Assembly (NCBI GenBank): GCA_964605545.1
Contig: CAZSCX010000032.1
Coordinates: 1-5,985 of the forward strand
Source: DAOTMI01 sp964605545
GTDB taxonomy: Bacteria > Patescibacteriota > Microgenomatia > UBA12405
Reading direction: 5' to 3'
DNA: 5,985 nt
The translations under genes and the position numbers were made by a program. Each line of letters starts with the position of its first letter. Position 1 is the first letter of the stretch. The notes under the pieces were generated by a model. That model did no database searches, was not told where the DNA came from, and was given only the letters and a program-made list of their open reading frames with translations. Shown here piece by piece: positions 5,150-5,985 of this stretch.

Positions 5150-5857
5150 TTATTTTCCAAGGCGGCGGTCGCGGTTTTGATACCAGATTAAAGCTTTGTC
5201 CATTTCTTTTTCGTCGAAATCCGGCCAAAGAGTATCGGTAAAATAAAGTTCGGTATAGGACATTTGCCAAATGAGAAAATTAGAGAGACGATATTCCCCA
5301 CCGGTACGAATAATCAAATCCGGATCAGGTTGATCTTTGGTATATAAATATTTGGAAATTAATTTTTCATTAATTTTGTTAGCCGGAATTTTTTGTTTGA
5401 TAATTTCTTTGACGGCTTTGACAATTTCATCACGACCACCATAGTTAAGGGCAACATTTAATTTAAATTCTTCTTTGTCTAAAATGACATTTAACATTTT
5501 TTTGATGGCTGATTTAATTTTATGGGGAAAGGCTTGAAAATTACCAATAACAAAAAATTTGATACCTCTGGTTTTGTATTCTTCTTTTTTCTTGCGACAA
5601 ACTTCTAAAAGTAAACTAAAAAGATTTTTGATTTCGCCAGGAGAACGATTGCGCCAATTTTCGGTAGACAAGGCATAAACTGTAAGATACTTTATACCAA
5701 TTTTTTGACAATAGGCAATAATTTTGTCTAAATTTTGAGCACCAGCACGATGACCATTAGAAGTTTGCGGGTGAAGACGAGCCCAGCGACGATTACCGTC
5801 CATGATAATAGCAATATGGGAGGGTAATTTCTTTAAATCTAATTTGGGAGATTTCAT
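5150..5857 (-). CDS. uppS: Isoprenyl transferase (undecaprenyl diphosphate synthase, UppS family)
   Basis: The 235-residue enzyme belongs to the cis-prenyltransferases, which add isopentenyl diphosphate units to farnesyl diphosphate to build the C55 lipid carrier for peptidoglycan and surface glycans; it works at the cytoplasmic membrane face. The family signatures are complete: IAIIMDGNRRWA (15-26, catalytic Asp20), GHRAGA (35-40), ALSTENW (62-68), NYGGRDE (138-144), and RTGGEYRLSNFLIWQ (184-198) followed by YTELYF, with Glu203 expected to help bind magnesium. Length is slightly short of the roughly 250 residues common in the family. The ATG at 5857 is the only sensible start: a stop codon lies two codons upstream in frame. 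No ribosome binding site and no -10 at six bases are seen, unlike other genes here. It lies 77 bases downstream of 16S on the same strand and may be transcribed by read-through from the rRNA promoter. The product chain length cannot be fixed from sequence. Confidence 0.95.
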   Translation of the reverse strand: MKSPKLDLKKLPSHIAIIMDGNRRWARLHPQTSNGHRAGAQNLDKIIAYCQKIGIKYLTVYALSTENWRNRSPGEIKNLFSLLLEVCRKKKEEYKTRGIKFFVIGNFQAFPHKIKSAIKKMLNVILDKEEFKLNVALNYGGRDEIVKAVKEIIKQKIPANKINEKLISKYLYTKDQPDPDLIIRTGGEYRLSNFLIWQMSYTELYFTDTLWPDFDEKEMDKALIWYQNRDRRLGK

Positions 5858-5934
5858 ATATTACATTTTTTGATATTTCAGAAGCTAATTCTTTAAAGCA
5901 CCAATTATTAGTACCAGAAAGAGTTTAATTCCTC
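5858..5934 (-). other. Spacer between 16S rRNA 3' end and uppS
   Basis: The 77 bases contain no tRNA, no 5S or 23S start, and no strong terminator hairpin on either strand. AT content is high. A TAATAT hexamer directly abuts the uppS ATG, too close to serve as its -10. The spacer probably carries one side of the 16S processing stem, but the partner sequence upstream of 16S is outside the window. Confidence 0.5.
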
Positions 5935-5985
5935 AAAGGAGGTGATCCATCCGCACCTTCCAGTACGGATACCTTGTTACGACTT
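5935..5985 (-). rRNA. 16S ribosomal RNA, 3' end (partial, last ~51 bases)
   Basis: The minus strand reads the universal AAGTCGTAACAAGG start of the 3' minor domain and ends GGATCACCTCCTTT, containing the anti-Shine-Dalgarno CCTCC. Helix 45 folds fully: arms at 5970-5962 and 5957-5949 around the GGAA loop (5961-5958) that the KsgA methylase modifies. The mature 3' end is set near 5935 by comparison with other bacteria. The rest of the gene lies beyond the right edge. Confidence 0.97.

Noticed and set aside
4968..5270. Minus-strand open frame spanning the operon end, repeat B and the end of uppS
   Set aside because: It overlaps two strongly supported genes on opposite strands and has no family features or start signal.
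5858..5863. TAATAT as a promoter -10 for uppS
   Set aside because: It directly abuts the ATG, so transcription would begin inside the coding region and no later in-frame start keeps the catalytic motif.
5858..5934. tRNA or 23S start expected after 16S
   Set aside because: The spacer is only 77 AT-rich bases, with no cloverleaf or rRNA-like sequence, and runs straight into uppS.

Overview
The window looks like chromosomal DNA of an uncultured, low-GC bacterium of the Candidate Phyla Radiation (Patescibacteria, most like Microgenomates). This is inferred from gene content: two exported proteins ending in the two-helix 'T4SS pilin-like' membrane module common in that group, a small two-helix protein and a bacterial PH-domain membrane protein typical of such genomes, and a 16S rRNA gene not followed by tRNA or 23S. 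Tryptophan is encoded by TGG and TGA is used as a stop, so no recoded genetic code is needed.

Layout. Minus strand, 1-1027: the first 38 codons of an unrecognised protein (running off the left edge), a small membrane protein, and a PH-domain membrane protein whose 3' end overlaps the small gene. A palindromic repeat (1060-1119) follows. Next is a minus-strand exported cell-wall enzyme candidate (1124-2818), a PcsB/EnvC-like coiled coil fused to a SpoIID lytic transglycosylase domain. A 32-base divergent promoter region separates it from a plus-strand two-gene operon (2851-5096). Both operon genes encode secreted, cysteine-rich ectodomains anchored by the same kind of two-helix C-terminal module; the second carries five near-identical and one degenerate six-cysteine repeats. 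A second copy of the palindromic repeat (5098-5136) lies between this operon and the convergent uppS gene (5150-5857, minus). Upstream of uppS, on the same strand, is the 3' end of 16S rRNA (5935-5985), cut by the window edge.

How it fits together. Most of the genes serve the cell envelope: lipid-carrier synthesis (UppS), peptidoglycan cleavage (SpoIID-type), and two cysteine-rich surface proteins that may form or decorate a surface structure. All three complete exported proteins have an even number of cysteines after signal-peptide removal, suggesting disulfide-bonded folding outside the membrane.

Most notable signals: (1) four genes have a -10-like hexamer placed exactly six bases before the start codon, the geometry expected for leaderless mRNAs, while the operon-internal gene instead has an AGGAG ribosome binding site; (2) the tandem six-cysteine repeat surface protein; (3) 16S rRNA directly followed by uppS; (4) a helix 45 base pair in 16S that covaries and creates a mismatch to the usual 1492R primer site; (5) a dispersed double-hairpin repeat whose stem changes are compensated between copies.
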